Shown here in pieces: positions 36,768 through 47,515 of a stretch of DNA of 64,000 nt. Position 1 is the first letter of the stretch. Every line of letters begins with the position of its first letter. A program made the translations under genes and the position numbers. Under the pieces are notes generated by a model. That model was given only the letters and a program-made list of their open reading frames with translations, was not told the origin of the DNA and ran no database searches. Location: contig NZ_CP073588.1 of the NCBI RefSeq assembly GCF_021560015.1, positions 3,704,501 through 3,768,500 on the forward strand. The letters are read 5' to 3'. The stretch comes from Shewanella vesiculosa (GTDB lineage: Bacteria; Pseudomonadota; Gammaproteobacteria; Enterobacterales; Shewanellaceae).

Positions 36768-37023
36768 GAGCGTCCTTTATTTCATGTTGGCTAACTCTCA
36801 AGGGTAGCCGTGAGCAATATCTGTTGAGGTTATTTATCCTGCTTTTTTCAGTCTGCGATGTAAAGTATTGCATAACTTAAACATACTCGTTGAGTTCAAA
36901 TGAGAGTTATGCGGTGGTAGTCCTCGGGGTGAGGGGGGGAGAGGTTATGGATGGCAAATAACAAGTCATACAAGGATTATCTCATATGGTCTTATTTTCT
37001 ATAATCTTCATGATTTCAAGCAT

Positions 37024-37050
37024 AAAAAAAAGAGGTGCTTAGCACCTCTT
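37024..37050 (-). terminator. Terminator of ribB
   Basis: Minus-strand AAGAGGTGC-TAA-GCACCTCTT stem followed by a run of seven T. Confidence 0.88.
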
Positions 37051-37116
37051 GAACGTGACATTCCATCTTCATTCACTGCAGATAAGTCTGCTTATGAATG
37101 ACGTATTAGTAACATA

Positions 37117-37773
37117 TTATGCCAGTTTTAAATCGTACTGGTTGCGGTACATCACCATGTCTTCGATGGTGAGTACAGGCATGTTGTGCTTAAGGCCAAA
37201 GGCGATAATTTCTGGTGTTTTGGCCATGCTGCCATCTTCGTTGGCCAGTTCGCATAATACGCCAGCTGGCATTAAGCCTGCCATTTGCATTAAGTCGACT
37301 GTGCCTTCGGTATGACCACGACGAGACATCACTCCGCCAGCGCGAGCACGTAATGGGAATACGTGTCCAGGATGGGCCAAGTCTGATGCTTTGGCATCGC
37401 GGTTTGCCGCAGTCTTAATGGTGGTAACGCGATCTTGAGCGGAAACGCCAGTGGTCACTCCATGCTTTGCTTCAATGGAGATGGTAAACGCAGTTTGGTT
37501 GGCGCTGTTGTTATTGATAACCATTGGCGGCAATTGTAACTTGTTGGCGTGTTCGTCGGTTAAGCATAAACACACAATGCCGCTGCATTCGCGGATCATT
37601 AATGCCATTTGGGCTGTGGTTAAGTGCTCGACAGAATAAATAATGTCGCCTTCATTTTCGCGGTCTTCATCATCGAGTAGTAATACGCCTCGGCCTTCTC
37701 TAAGCGCTGCTAATGCATTTTCTACACGGGTGATTGGTTCGCCAAATTCGGCAAGTAGTGATAACTGATTCAT
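37117..37773 (-). CDS. ribB: 3,4-dihydroxy-2-butanone-4-phosphate synthase
   Basis: 218 aa; makes the four-carbon precursor of riboflavin from ribulose 5-phosphate. [10 protein letters not shown] metal-binding motif, [13 protein letters not shown], and [10 protein letters not shown] are all present. Length matches stand-alone RibB (no GTP cyclohydrolase II fusion). It is controlled by an FMN riboswitch in its leader. Flavin supply is relevant to the flavoprotein reductases in the window. Confidence 0.95.
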   Translation of the reverse strand: MNQLSLLAEFGEPITRVENALAALREGRGVLLLDDEDRENEGDIIYSVEHLTTAQMALMIRECSGIVCLCLTDEHANKLQLPPMVINNNSANQTAFTISIEAKHGVTTGVSAQDRVTTIKTAANRDAKASDLAHPGHVFPLRARAGGVMSRRGHTEGTVDLMQMAGLMPAGVLCELANEDGSMAKTPEIIAFGLKHNMPVLTIEDMVMYRNQYDLKLA

Positions 37774-37875
37774 GGTTTTACTCCTAAAATGACCAGAATC
37801 AGGGCTTGTAAAGAGGGATCTAAATCCAAAACAAATTGCATCAATAGCCTAGGCTAATTGATGTATCTCTATTCT

Positions 37876-38031
37876 CTCTCATCCGGACTATAACCGTCGG
37901 CTCTGGACTGTTAGACATTACTCACGAGTAAATACCTAAGTCACCAGATCTGCTGACCTCGACGAATCGAGCGCTCGCGGGCTCACTTTTTCAAGTATAC
38001 CGCCGGTGGGGAATTGCGCCCCGCCCTGAGA
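37876..38031 (-). promoter_or_regulatory. FMN riboswitch (RFN element) upstream of ribB
   Basis: On the minus strand the RFN blocks are in order: CTCAGGGCGGGGCG, ATTCCCCACCGGCGGTA, AGCCCGCGAGCG, GTCAGCAGATCTGGT, CCAGAGCCGACGGTTA and AGTCCGGATGAGAGAG. It begins about 260 bases before the ribB start. Confidence 0.96.
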
Positions 38032-38307
38032 ATTAAAAACAATATGTGTGTGTTAAACATCTAAGCTCAGACTGCTGGCTCAGCAAAACACGCAACTATG
38101 TTAATCAGTTAAGATTAAGATGAAAAGGGGTATCGGTCTCATTAATGTAATAAAGCATTACTAATGCTTATTTTACAGCGCAGCAATACCTAGGTTCAGT
38201 TATCTTAATCACTGGATGCAAATATCTATTGTTTAATGAGTTGAACGAGCTTGCTCACTGGTATGACCTTTGTTAGCCTGATGCGTTTATATCAGGAGTC
38301 ACAGTTA

Positions 38308-38838
38308 ATGAATTTGTATTTTCGTTTTATTTGGTTGTTTATATGGCGGGTAGGGCATTGTAAACGCATAGGTTTTTTAGGTACTAGCCGGATTGATTAT
38401 CGTGTGTTGCCATTAGATTGTGACATCAATTTACACCTGACTAACTCCCGCTATCCAGCCTTTATGGATCTAGCCCGCACTTATTTGATAGCCGAAATGG
38501 GCTTGATGAAGGCATTTTTAAAAAACAGATGGTTACCCATTGTGAATGCTGCTGAGTTTACTTATATCCGCGATATTAAGCCATTTGAAAAATTTACCAT
38601 AAACACCAAAATTGTCGGCTGGGATGAAAAGTATTTTTATATTGAGCATCGGATGCACACCGAGCGCGGCTTACATTGTATTGCTCATGTACGCGGTGTA
38701 TTTATGTGTCGGGGTAAACAAGTGCCGATAGAAACCTTAATTGCGGCAGCCGGTTTCACTGGCGATGTGCCAGAGATGCCAGCGGAAGTGGTTAAATGGA
38801 AACAGTTTTTACAGCTTAAAAAACAACGTAATATTTAA
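38308..38838 (+). CDS. Thioesterase (4-HBT/THEM6-like) family protein
   Basis: About 176 aa. Hotdog-fold features: RVLPLDCDINLHLTNSRYPAFMDLAR matches the 'D.N.H.nN..Y...md.aR' signature of 4-hydroxybenzoyl-CoA thioesterases. The N-terminus is hydrophobic and aromatic (LYFRFIWLFIWRV), possibly membrane-associated. The ATG at 38308 with AGGAG is chosen over 38251. Substrate unknown, probably acyl-CoA. Confidence 0.8.
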   Translation: MNLYFRFIWLFIWRVGHCKRIGFLGTSRIDYRVLPLDCDINLHLTNSRYPAFMDLARTYLIAEMGLMKAFLKNRWLPIVNAAEFTYIRDIKPFEKFTINTKIVGWDEKYFYIEHRMHTERGLHCIAHVRGVFMCRGKQVPIETLIAAAGFTGDVPEMPAEVVKWKQFLQLKKQRNI

Positions 38839-38938
38839 TTATCATTATGTGAATAACATTCTAAAGTAAACTGGATGGTACAAGGTTACGTACCAGTGAT
38901 GAGTGTTTATATAATTGATATTGTAGTGAGGTTGAAGC

Positions 38939-39628
38939 GTGGCAAGGTTAGAAAAATTCAGCGATATTTGGGCTCGAGCCTGTGAGCGTAAAGGCGGACC
39001 TGCGGTAGTGAAGTCGATGTTACCGGATACTCTCGATATTGACGAAATCAGCCAATATACTGATGCTCAATTGCTGTCTGTGATGAGCAAGCGGGTGTTT
39101 CAAAGTGGATTTGTGTGGCGAGTGGTTGATAACAAATGGCCTGCCTATGAGAAAGCTTTTTTTGGTTTTGAGCCGATGAAGGTACTGATGCTTTCACCCG
39201 ATCAAATTCAACAGCGTGCAACCGACCCTGAGCTTATTCGTCATCAAAAGAAAACACAGGCGATTGTTGATAATGCCTATATGATCCAACACATTAACCA
39301 AGAGCATGGAAGTTTTGCGGAGTTTATTGCTCATTGGCCAAGCGATGATATTACCGGTTTATGGCAAGTGCTTAAAAAGCGCGGCACTCGTTTAGGCGGT
39401 AATACTGGGCCCTATTTTTTACGGGCAATTGGTAAAGATACCTTTTTATTAAGCCAAGATGTTCAAGCCTATTTAACTGGCCATAACGTGGTTGATGCTG
39501 GCTTTACATCGCAAACTGCTTTACGCCAAACCCAAGCGGCTTTTAATCATTGGCAACAAGAGTCGGGCATGAGCTTGGCGCAAATTAGCCGGACTATTTC
39601 ATTGGGCGTGGGCGATAATCGCGTTTAA
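38939..39628 (+). CDS. DNA-3-methyladenine glycosylase I-like protein
   Basis: 229 aa from a GTG with GAGG upstream. Related to COG2818 (Tag): RVFQSGFVWRVVDNKWPAYEKAFFGF and VDNAYMIQHINQEHGSFAEF, with GPYFLRAIGKDTFLLSQDV toward the C-terminus. The N-terminal Cys and C-terminal zinc ligands of E. coli Tag are not in the usual places, so it is a divergent member; activity is inferred. Confidence 0.78.
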   Translation: MARLEKFSDIWARACERKGGPAVVKSMLPDTLDIDEISQYTDAQLLSVMSKRVFQSGFVWRVVDNKWPAYEKAFFGFEPMKVLMLSPDQIQQRATDPELIRHQKKTQAIVDNAYMIQHINQEHGSFAEFIAHWPSDDITGLWQVLKKRGTRLGGNTGPYFLRAIGKDTFLLSQDVQAYLTGHNVVDAGFTSQTALRQTQAAFNHWQQESGMSLAQISRTISLGVGDNRV

Positions 39629-39652
39629 TTTTTCATGCTTTAAACGATGTGA

Positions 39653-40270
39653 TTAAACCTTATAACGACATAAAAACATGGCAGTAATATTGGCGGCAAT
39701 CTGTTGTTTTTGTTCGTCGTTCAGTGGCTCTTCAACTTGAAAGATTAATGGCCAAAAACATTGGCCTTTTATCAAACTCTGCAATTCTGCTTGCGCTTGC
39801 TCGACATCTGTCACGCTTAATCGCTCATCTTGCGTGGCCGCTTTAATCCAACGTAAAATGGCATTCTCTTCTTTGATCACTTTTTGTAATTCTTGCTGCA
39901 TTTCAGTGGTATAGAACAAATGACCAATTAACATACGCGACACTTCAATGTGTTCTTTTGATTGTAAGTAGTCCATATCGTCACGTACTAACTGCTGTAA
40001 TTGTGCTTCTAAAGGTTGATGCGCGTCATACGCTACAGTGGGTTGAGATAATGCTTGTTCCCACAAGTCTGTCATTAAAGTCATGACTAACGCTTCTTTA
40101 GTCGCAAAGTGATTATAGACTGTTCGTTTAGACACCCCAGCCACTTCGGCTAACTTATCCATACTGGTAGCCGTAACCCCTAATGATTTAAAGGTTGTTC
40201 TGGCGGCCTCTATAATCGCAGCACGTTTTAATTGGCTACGTGTTTGTTTTTCTGAGTTCATTGGTTTCAT
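39653..40270 (-). CDS. TetR/AcrR-family repressor of the RND efflux genes
   Basis: 205 aa. HTH segment MDKLAEVAGVSKRTVYNHFATKEALVMTLM. Ligand-binding C-terminus of the AcrR type. It is divergent from the RND adaptor/pump genes across a 970-base gap that carries a matching palindrome 60 bases from its own start. Probably represses itself and the pump. Confidence 0.82.
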   Translation of the reverse strand: MKPMNSEKQTRSQLKRAAIIEAARTTFKSLGVTATSMDKLAEVAGVSKRTVYNHFATKEALVMTLMTDLWEQALSQPTVAYDAHQPLEAQLQQLVRDDMDYLQSKEHIEVSRMLIGHLFYTTEMQQELQKVIKEENAILRWIKAATQDERLSVTDVEQAQAELQSLIKGQCFWPLIFQVEEPLNDEQKQQIAANITAMFLCRYKV

Positions 40271-40304
40271 CTAAGCGATCTTATTGTAATATTTTACACT
40301 GAGC

Positions 40305-40350
40305 AGTTTACTTTTCAATAATGGATTATTAAACTACACTGTGTAGTTTA
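40305..40350. promoter_or_regulatory. TetR-type operators
   Basis: A perfect TAAACTACAC-T-GTGTAGTTTA palindrome (40330-40350) and a degenerate half copy ACACTGAGCAGTTTA (40306-40320) in front of the TetR gene. Confidence 0.72.
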
Positions 40351-41241
40351 CTTTTTGAAGCGATAGTTAAAAATAGTTGCAGATTTAAGGGTGATAAACA
40401 CTATCATTATGTTCCTCAAACTTTAATCAGACTGCTTTGAGCTATTGGTGGTGGCAGAGGATCATCTTAGTCAGCCACAAAGGGCATTGAAATTAAATCG
40501 CCTGATGGCATGTAAGGCTAATAGCACAAGATATTGTTTAACAGTGGCTATTTTAATGGCTTTTACAAATTGATGACTCTTTTTGGCTGTTTGACTCAGC
40601 ATGTTTGCTATGGGCGCCTATAATAAATTACCACGCGATATCCAGATGTTGTCATTGCCATGCTCACAGACTCATATTGATGTTAACGCTAAGGTGATAA
40701 AGTCAGTAAAATAGCCAGTTTAATTTACCATTACATGATTGGTTTGAGTCTTTTGGGCGTATCAGTCAATTAACTCAATATAATATGAGCTTGCTGACTT
40801 TTAATGATGCTCAAATGGTTGGCTAATTCTCAAGCTGGCGAGTAATGCTGGCTATAGTATGCTTGCAGTATAAAAGATTGATGGTTTAAATAAGCTTGTC
40901 ATCAACAACCACTAGGTTAGTGTATTACTGGTGAACATTGGTGCGGTTGTTAACCCACAAATTGATCCTGCTGAGATGTTAATAAATAGTGTTAAGAATG
41001 AAATAATTGATCGAGCTTGTTTTATTACTCACTCGAATAGCACAATTTGTTAACTTTTTAAGTATATATAACGTAAGCTTATTATTTATTTACAATTTAT
41101 TCGCATCAGCTAAGTTGTTTGAATTTTATACCTATGCGATAAAGTACACAGAAAATTTTAAAGTTTAATATTAGCTATTTTCAAATCGGCTACTCAAGAT
41201 CGAGTGGCGCATATTGAAAATAAATTGGAGTAGGAGCACTC
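40351..41241. other. Long intergenic region before the efflux adaptor
   Basis: About 890 bases with no ORF over 60 codons in any frame and no structure I can name. It must include the adaptor promoter. Unusually long for this window; could be a decayed gene. Confidence 0.4.
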
Positions 41242-42390
41242 ATGCACAAAGCATTGAAAGTCGCCGCAGTTATTTCTGCTGCATTATGGATTACCGCTTG
41301 TGGTAAAGGGGATGAAAATGCCCAGTCACAACAACCGCGACCACCTACACCTGTTGGCGTGATGACCGTTGAAGCGATTTCGCAAGCGATTCAAGTTGAG
41401 CTACCTGGCCGCAGTCGTGCGTATTTAGAAGCCGAAGTACGACCGCAAGTCACAGGTATTATCACTAAACGTGCCTTTACTGAAGGGACTGAAGTTAAGC
41501 AAGGTCAATCACTGTATCAAATTGACGCCGCAACCTATAAAGCAGCACTTGTAAGTGCGCAAGCCGATCTTGCGAGTGCCAATGCTGGTTTAGCCTCAGC
41601 CAAAGCCAAAGCCGCGCGTTATGACAAGTTAGTTAAAACCAATGCGATCAGTAAGCAAGATTTTGACGAGACTGAAGCGGCATATAAAGAAGCACAAGCT
41701 GCGGTTGTGGTTGCTAAAGCCGCGATTAATACAGCGACAATTAACACTGAATATACTGAAGTTAAAGCACCGATTTCTGGTCGTATTGGCAAATCATCAG
41801 TGACTGCCGGCGCCTTGGTGACGGCAAACCAAAGCAATACCTTAGCGACAATTCAACAGCTTGATCCCATTAATATCGACATAGTGCAGTCAAGTGCGCA
41901 GCTGTTACGTTTAAAAGCTAACTTACGTTCTGGGCAGTTACTGGAAAGTGAAAATGCTAAAGTAACCTTAATCCTTGAAGATGGTAGCACCTACGAACAA
42001 CAAGGCATTCTACAATTTGCTGAAGTTAACGTTGATGAAACGACTGGCTCTGTAACCCTTCGCGCTGAGTTTCCTAATCCAGACGGAATACTGTTACCGG
42101 GTATGTATGTTCGTGCACTGCTCAATGCTGGCCAAGATCCACAAGCGATTTTAGTGCCACAACGTGCCATTACACGTAACTCTAAAGGTGAAGCTGTCGC
42201 AATGATAGTTAATCAAGACAGTAATGTTGAAATGCGCGTGGTAAAAACAGCTGAAGTGATTGGTAATCAATGGCGCATCGTTGATGGTTTGTCTGTTGGC
42301 GATAAATTAATTGTCGAAGGATTGCAAAAAATTCGTCCTGGTGCACCTGTTTCAGCTCAGGCGTTAACGGCTGACCAACCACAAAAATAG
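41242..42390 (+). CDS. RND efflux periplasmic adaptor (AcrA/MexA family) lipoprotein
   Basis: 382 aa. Lipoprotein signal with Cys in ALWITACG. Biotinyl-lipoyl parts: ARPQVTGIITKRAFTEGTEV and TEVKAPISGRIGKSSVTAG flanking a helical hairpin (about residues 95-160), then barrel and membrane-proximal domains. Links the inner-membrane pump to an outer-membrane channel such as TolC. AGGAG precedes the ATG; the pump gene begins nine bases after the stop. Confidence 0.9.
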   Translation: MHKALKVAAVISAALWITACGKGDENAQSQQPRPPTPVGVMTVEAISQAIQVELPGRSRAYLEAEVRPQVTGIITKRAFTEGTEVKQGQSLYQIDAATYKAALVSAQADLASANAGLASAKAKAARYDKLVKTNAISKQDFDETEAAYKEAQAAVVVAKAAINTATINTEYTEVKAPISGRIGKSSVTAGALVTANQSNTLATIQQLDPINIDIVQSSAQLLRLKANLRSGQLLESENAKVTLILEDGSTYEQQGILQFAEVNVDETTGSVTLRAEFPNPDGILLPGMYVRALLNAGQDPQAILVPQRAITRNSKGEAVAMIVNQDSNVEMRVVKTAEVIGNQWRIVDGLSVGDKLIVEGLQKIRPGAPVSAQALTADQPQK

Positions 42391-42399
42391 GGAATCATT

Positions 42400-45300
42400 A
42401 TGGCTCGCTTTTTTATTGATCGCCCTATTTTTGCTTGGGTGATTGCATTATTAATTATGCTCGCGGGTGTGTTAGCCATTAAAGGCTTGCCCATTGCACA
42501 GTATCCGAGTATTGCACCGCCAACAGTGGTGATCAGTGCTTTCTATCCAGGTGCTTCGGCTAAAACCATGGAAGACACGGTTACTCAGGTGATTGAGCAG
42601 CGCATGACCGGGCTGGATCACTTACGTTATATCTCATCGACCAGTGACAGTTTTGGTAATGCGAAGATTACCCTGACGTTTAATGCTGAGGCCGATCCTG
42701 ATATTGCTCAAGTGCAAGTTCAGAATAAGCTGCAAGCGGCTACTCCGTTATTACCCACTGAAGTTCAGCAACAAGGTGTACAAGTTAACAAGTCCAGCTC
42801 GGGCTTTTTAATGGTGCTTGGCTTTGTGTCTGCTGATGGTTCAATGGGGAAAAGCGATATTGCCGATTATGTTGCTGCCAACGTACAAGACCCAATGAGC
42901 CGTGTACCTGGTGTGGGTGAACTGACACTTTTTGGTGCGCAGTACGCAATGCGTATTTGGTTAGACCCGCTTAAGTTAACCCAATACAAACTAACCAGTA
43001 TTGATGTCATTGCTGCAATACGTGAGCAAAATGCTCAGATATCAGCGGGTCAATTAGGTGGTGCGCCTTCGGTTGCGGGTCAAGAGCTTAACGCGACGGT
43101 ATCAGCACAAAGCCGCTTACAAACACCAGAGCAGTTTAAGAAAATTATTGTTAAATCTGATTCGTCGGGCGCCAACGTTTTTCTAGCCGATGTTGCCAGA
43201 GTGGAATTAGGCGCAGAAAGCTACGCGGTAGACTCATATTATAATGGTAAACCCGCATCTGGTTTAGCGTTTAAATTAGCCACCGGTGCGAATGCGTTAG
43301 ACACTGCAGAGGGTATTAAAGCCAAAGTTAATGAGATGAAAGAGTTTTTCCCTCAAGGGCTTGAGGTGGTTTATCCCTATGATACAACGCCGTTCGTTGA
43401 GCAATCAATCGAAGGTGTGGTGCATACATTGATAGAAGCCATAGTGTTGGTGTTCTTGATCATGTACCTGTTTTTACAAAATTTTAGAGCAACACTTATT
43501 CCAACAATCGCTGTGCCTGTGGTGTTATTAGGAACATTTGCTGTGTTATCTGCAGCCGGTTTTACCATTAATACCTTAACCATGTTTGCCATGGTATTGG
43601 CGATTGGTTTGCTAGTAGATGATGCGATTGTTGTGGTTGAAAACGTTGAACGCGTAATGTCTGAAGAAGGCTTAAGTCCGCTTGAGGCAACCCGAAAATC
43701 AATGGATCAAATTACCAGTGCCTTAGTCGGTATCGGTTTGACCTTGTCGGCTGTGTTCGTACCAATGGCGTTTATGTCTGGCTCCACCGGGGTCATTTAT
43801 CGTCAGTTCTCTATTACTATTGTTTCAGCGATGGCTTTATCGGTGTTTGTCGCCATCGTGTTAACGCCGGCATTATGTGCCACCATGTTAAAACCGATCG
43901 AAAAAGGTCATTCCTACGCAGATACTGGGTTCTTTGGCTGGTTTAACCGTAAGTTTGATGCAATGACATCGCGTTATGAATCAAGTGTCGGCAGTATTCT
44001 TAAGCGTTTTTAGAGTCATGCTGATTTATGTTGGTTTAGTTATTGCTGTGGGTTGGATTTTCTTACGTATGCCAACGGCATTCTTACCCGATGAAGACCA
44101 GGGTATCTTGTTTACACAAGCGATTTTGCCAACTAACTCCACCCAAGAAAGCACGGTTAAGGTATTAAAAGACGTTTCTAATTATTATCTTACTGAAGAA
44201 AAAGACATTGTGAGGTCAGTCTTTACCGTTTCAGGTTTCAGTTTTGCTGGTTCTGGGCAAAATATGGGACTTGCGTTTGTGTGGGTTTAAAAGATTGGTC
44301 TGAACGTGAAGCACCGGGTGAAGATGTTAAATCATTGGCAGGACGAGCCATGGGCCACTTTGCGCAAATTAAAGAGGCGTTAGTGTTTGCCTTTGTGCCG
44401 CCATCAGTGATTGAGCTTGGCACTGCAAATGGTTTCGATGTCTACCTGAAAGACTTAAATGGTCAAGGACACGCCAAGTTAATTGAAGCGCGTAATCAAT
44501 TATTAGGCATGGCTTCACAAAACTCGAATCTTGTTGGGGTTCGTCCAAATGGTCAGGAAGATGCGCCGATATACAAAATTAATATTGATCACGCTAAATT
44601 GCGTGCTTTAGATATTGATATTAATAGCGTCAACAGCGTGCTGGGTACCGCATGGGGTGGGTCATATGTGAATGACTTTATTGACCGTGGCCGAGTTAAA
44701 AAGGTTTATGTTCAGGGAGACGCTAAATATCGTATGCAACCCGGTGATTTAGACTCTTGGTATGTACGTAACAATAATGGTGAAATGGTACCGTTTTCGG
44801 CATTTGCATCGGGTACTTGGGAATTTGGCTCACCACAATTACAGCGTTTTAACGGTGTACCCGCGGTCAATATTCAAGGCTCAACAGCACCGGGTTATAG
44901 TACTGGTGACGCGATGGATGCATTAGAGGAGATGGCCAAGCAGCTTCCTCCAGGGTACGGCTTAGAGTGGAATGGTTTGTCGTACGAAGAACGTTTGTCG
45001 GGTAATCAAGCACCTAGTTTGTATGCTTTATCTATCCTAATTGTGTTCTTAGTATTGGCTGCACTGTATGAAAGCTGGTCAGTGCCTTTATCGGTGATTT
45101 TAGTGGTACCACTAGGGATTATTGGGGCGCTATTGGCAATGAATGGTCGCGGTTTACCTAACGATGTATTCTTCCAAGTCGGTCTGTTAACCACGGTGGG
45201 CCTGGCGACTAAAAACGCCATTCTAATTGTCGAGTTTGCCAAGGAATATTACGAAAAAGGATCTGGGCTAATTGAGGCAACATTACATGCGGTACGTGTG

Positions 45301-45555
45301 CGTTTACGCCCAATTCTAATGACTTCATTAGCATTTGGTTTAGGTGTTGTGCCATTAGCGATTAGTTCTGGAGTTGGCTCAGGTAGTCAAAATGCCATCG
45401 GTACTGCGGTATTGGGCGGTATGATGACCTCCACCTTCTTAGGTATCTTCTTTGTGCCGTTATTCTTTGTAGTGGTTGAGCGCATTTTCAGTAAGCGTGA
45501 AAAACCAACGGAAGAGGAAGATGAAAAAGTCGATAACGATAGAAAAAATATTTAA
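42400..45555 (+). pseudogene. RND efflux pump (AcrB/MexB family), two frameshifts
   Basis: About 1050 aa in total once two indels are repaired. N-terminal helix [20 protein letters not shown], porter domains, [18 protein letters not shown] (the Asp pair of the proton relay) and the C-terminal [19 protein letters not shown]. Frames break at T5 44007-44011 (one base extra; repair joins [12 protein letters not shown]) and at 44279-44285, where GTGTGGG should read GTGGG ([12 protein letters not shown]). Hydrophobe/amphiphile exporter, drugs or bile-like compounds; specificity not readable. Downstream terminator at 45576. Confidence 0.87.
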
Positions 45556-45575
45556 TTTTTTACATTATTGATTGT

Positions 45576-45603
45576 AAAAAGCCCAGTTTAACTGGGCTTT
45601 TTT
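45576..45603 (+). terminator. Terminator after the RND pump gene
   Basis: AAAAGCCCAGTT/AACTGGGCTTTTTT perfect hairpin with T tract. Confidence 0.9.
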
Positions 45604-45974
45604 ATGACTATTGTTTTTGAAAAGATGCAGAGAGTGAAAACTGACTCAAAAGGTATTAAGTCGGCATTATTAAACGGTTTTTTGGTTTATATTCAATAGA
45701 AAACTGAAAATGTGTTTAAAAAACACTCTGGTTAAAATTTTATTAGGTATTTGATAAAGTTAGCTATTTAATTGTAAATGGTACGGTTTTAGGTCACATA
45801 TGTGCAGATTTGTTGTGTTATAGTCAAAATGTTAATTAAAACAGCTTATTAACATCTATTCGTGCTTTACTGATACTTTAATGGTTATTTTTTAGCTAAG
45901 CTATCATCGATAAAGATGAACTTTTGATTAAATTATGATTATGATAGTGAATAACAATAATAAAGGATGTCACC
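45604..45974. other. Intergenic, no gene seen
   Basis: About 370 AT-rich bases holding the promoter of the next operon; no motif recognised. Confidence 0.4.
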
Positions 45975-46514
45975 ATGCAGGCGCTATTTATTAGCCTCAC
46001 TTTAGCCGCTATTCTGGCTTATCTTTGGTATGCCAGTTTACTTAAAAAGCGCACTTCAGCCATTGAAGCGCTGAAAGTGATCGACGCAAAAATTGATAAA
46101 AGATTAATGTTGTTCACTGAACTGTGCCAGGAAAAAAAGTCGTATCAACACCCCCTAACTGATGATCAACAAGCTCAATTGTTGCAACTTAAACAAATGC
46201 AGCCCCAACATGATTGGGAACAACCCATAGAAGAATCAAACGTAGCGGGCGGCTCCTTGTCGGTATCTATTGCTGCGTGGCAACAGATTGATCAAGGTTT
46301 AGAGGCGTTATTATCAACGGTAAATAAAGATAAACTGTGTGCTGACCAGCTTGCCGAGTATTTACAGTTAGAACTCGATTTTGTCCATGCAGAGGATTTT
46401 TACCGCAAAGCCGTCGACGAGTTAAACAGCGGTGTTAAAATTTTTCCTGGATCTGCTGTGGCTAAATTTGCGCGTATCGCGCCGATGCCAATATTCGATC
46501 AAGTGCAGGACTAA
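45975..46514 (+). CDS. LemA-like membrane-anchored protein
   Basis: 179 aa. One N-terminal transmembrane helix (ALFISLTLAAILAYLWYA), then helices with weak LemA likeness: ALKVIDAKIDKRLMLFTEL at the start and LDFVHAEDFYRKAVDELNSG..KIFPGSAVAKFARIAPMPIF at the end. The middle is variable. AAAGGATG precedes the ATG. First gene of a three-gene operon (gaps of 4 and 16 bases) with a lytic transglycosylase and an M28 peptidase. Confidence 0.65.
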   Translation: MQALFISLTLAAILAYLWYASLLKKRTSAIEALKVIDAKIDKRLMLFTELCQEKKSYQHPLTDDQQAQLLQLKQMQPQHDWEQPIEESNVAGGSLSVSIAAWQQIDQGLEALLSTVNKDKLCADQLAEYLQLELDFVHAEDFYRKAVDELNSGVKIFPGSAVAKFARIAPMPIFDQVQD

Positions 46515-46518
46515 CCCA

Positions 46519-47499
46519 ATGATATGGGGTAATCGACAGACGCTATTAGGTATCATGGGATTGTTGGCTTGCGCTGGTTTACACATGCAGGTGCAAGCCA
46601 AACAAGTGATTTATCCCGCCGTAGAAGAAGTTGACAAGCCACAACTCAAAGCTAAGTACTTGCCTGAACAAGCCGCAGTTAAAAAACAGTTATCGTTACA
46701 ACCTACACAACCTGCACCCGTTGCAGAAAACACCGCTCCGGCATCAGAAATGGATAAGATGACGAGTCGAAGCAAGGTTGATTCAATCAAAGATCCATTG
46801 TCATTAACAGCAGGCTATGTCGATGAAAAACCGCAGCCGCGCACCTTAACGAATGACTACCCGTTAAAACCGTCGGCCAGTGTACCGAGTAAGCAGCGCA
46901 TTAAGGCGAGTTATTCCGACAATGGTATCGTGAGTGATTTAGGCGTTGAAAAACGTAAAGTTTACCAATATAAGCAAACCAATGGCGTGATGGTATTTAG
47001 CGATGTACAACCGCAGGGTGATGACTACCAAGTGCTGTTGTATGAATGTTTTGCATGTCGTGTCGACTCGGTTATCGATTGGTATAAAATTCCATTATTT
47101 ACTTCACCTTTTGCTGCCGATGTTGCTTTAGCAGCGCGCCAATATCAGCTGGATCCTGCACTTATTAGGGCCGTTATTCATGCTGAGTCGGCTTTCAAAA
47201 TGGGTGCACTATCAAAAGCGGGTGCCAAAGGCTTGATGCAGTTAATGCCAGCGACCGCTAGCGATATGGGCGTTGATGATCCTTTTAATGCTCAGCAAAA
47301 TATTCGCGGTGGCAGTCGTTATCTTGCACAGTTACTCAGCCAATTCAACGGCGACATTGACCTTGCGTGTGCAGCATACAATGCTGGCCCGACTACTGTG
47401 ATGCAATACCGCGGCATACCGCCCTATCCTGAAACACAAGCTTATGTAAAGCGTGTAAAAATATTATTAAAACGCTATCAAAAGGCATTAGCCAGTTAA
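46519..47499 (+). CDS. Lytic transglycosylase (SLT domain, DUF4124-like N-terminus)
   Basis: 326 aa, exported (signal ending VQA-KQVIYPA). A variable Pro/Ser-rich region and a DUF4124-like module (KVYQYKQTNGVMVFSDVQPQ) precede the SLT domain: catalytic Glu in AVIHAESAF, then GAKGLMQLMPATA and ACAAYNAGPTTVMQY. Cleaves peptidoglycan in the periplasm. The start at 46519 is preferred because of AGGA eight bases upstream; the open frame runs further back into the previous gene. Confidence 0.87.
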   Translation: MIWGNRQTLLGIMGLLACAGLHMQVQAKQVIYPAVEEVDKPQLKAKYLPEQAAVKKQLSLQPTQPAPVAENTAPASEMDKMTSRSKVDSIKDPLSLTAGYVDEKPQPRTLTNDYPLKPSASVPSKQRIKASYSDNGIVSDLGVEKRKVYQYKQTNGVMVFSDVQPQGDDYQVLLYECFACRVDSVIDWYKIPLFTSPFAADVALAARQYQLDPALIRAVIHAESAFKMGALSKAGAKGLMQLMPATASDMGVDDPFNAQQNIRGGSRYLAQLLSQFNGDIDLACAAYNAGPTTVMQYRGIPPYPETQAYVKRVKILLKRYQKALAS

Positions 47500-47515
47500 T
47501 TTAAGGTAATTATTA

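Noticed and set aside
42400..45555. Programmed frameshifting in the RND pump
   Set aside because: One break needs minus one base and the other minus two, with no slippery heptamer plus pseudoknot visible, and pumps of this family are made without frameshifting.
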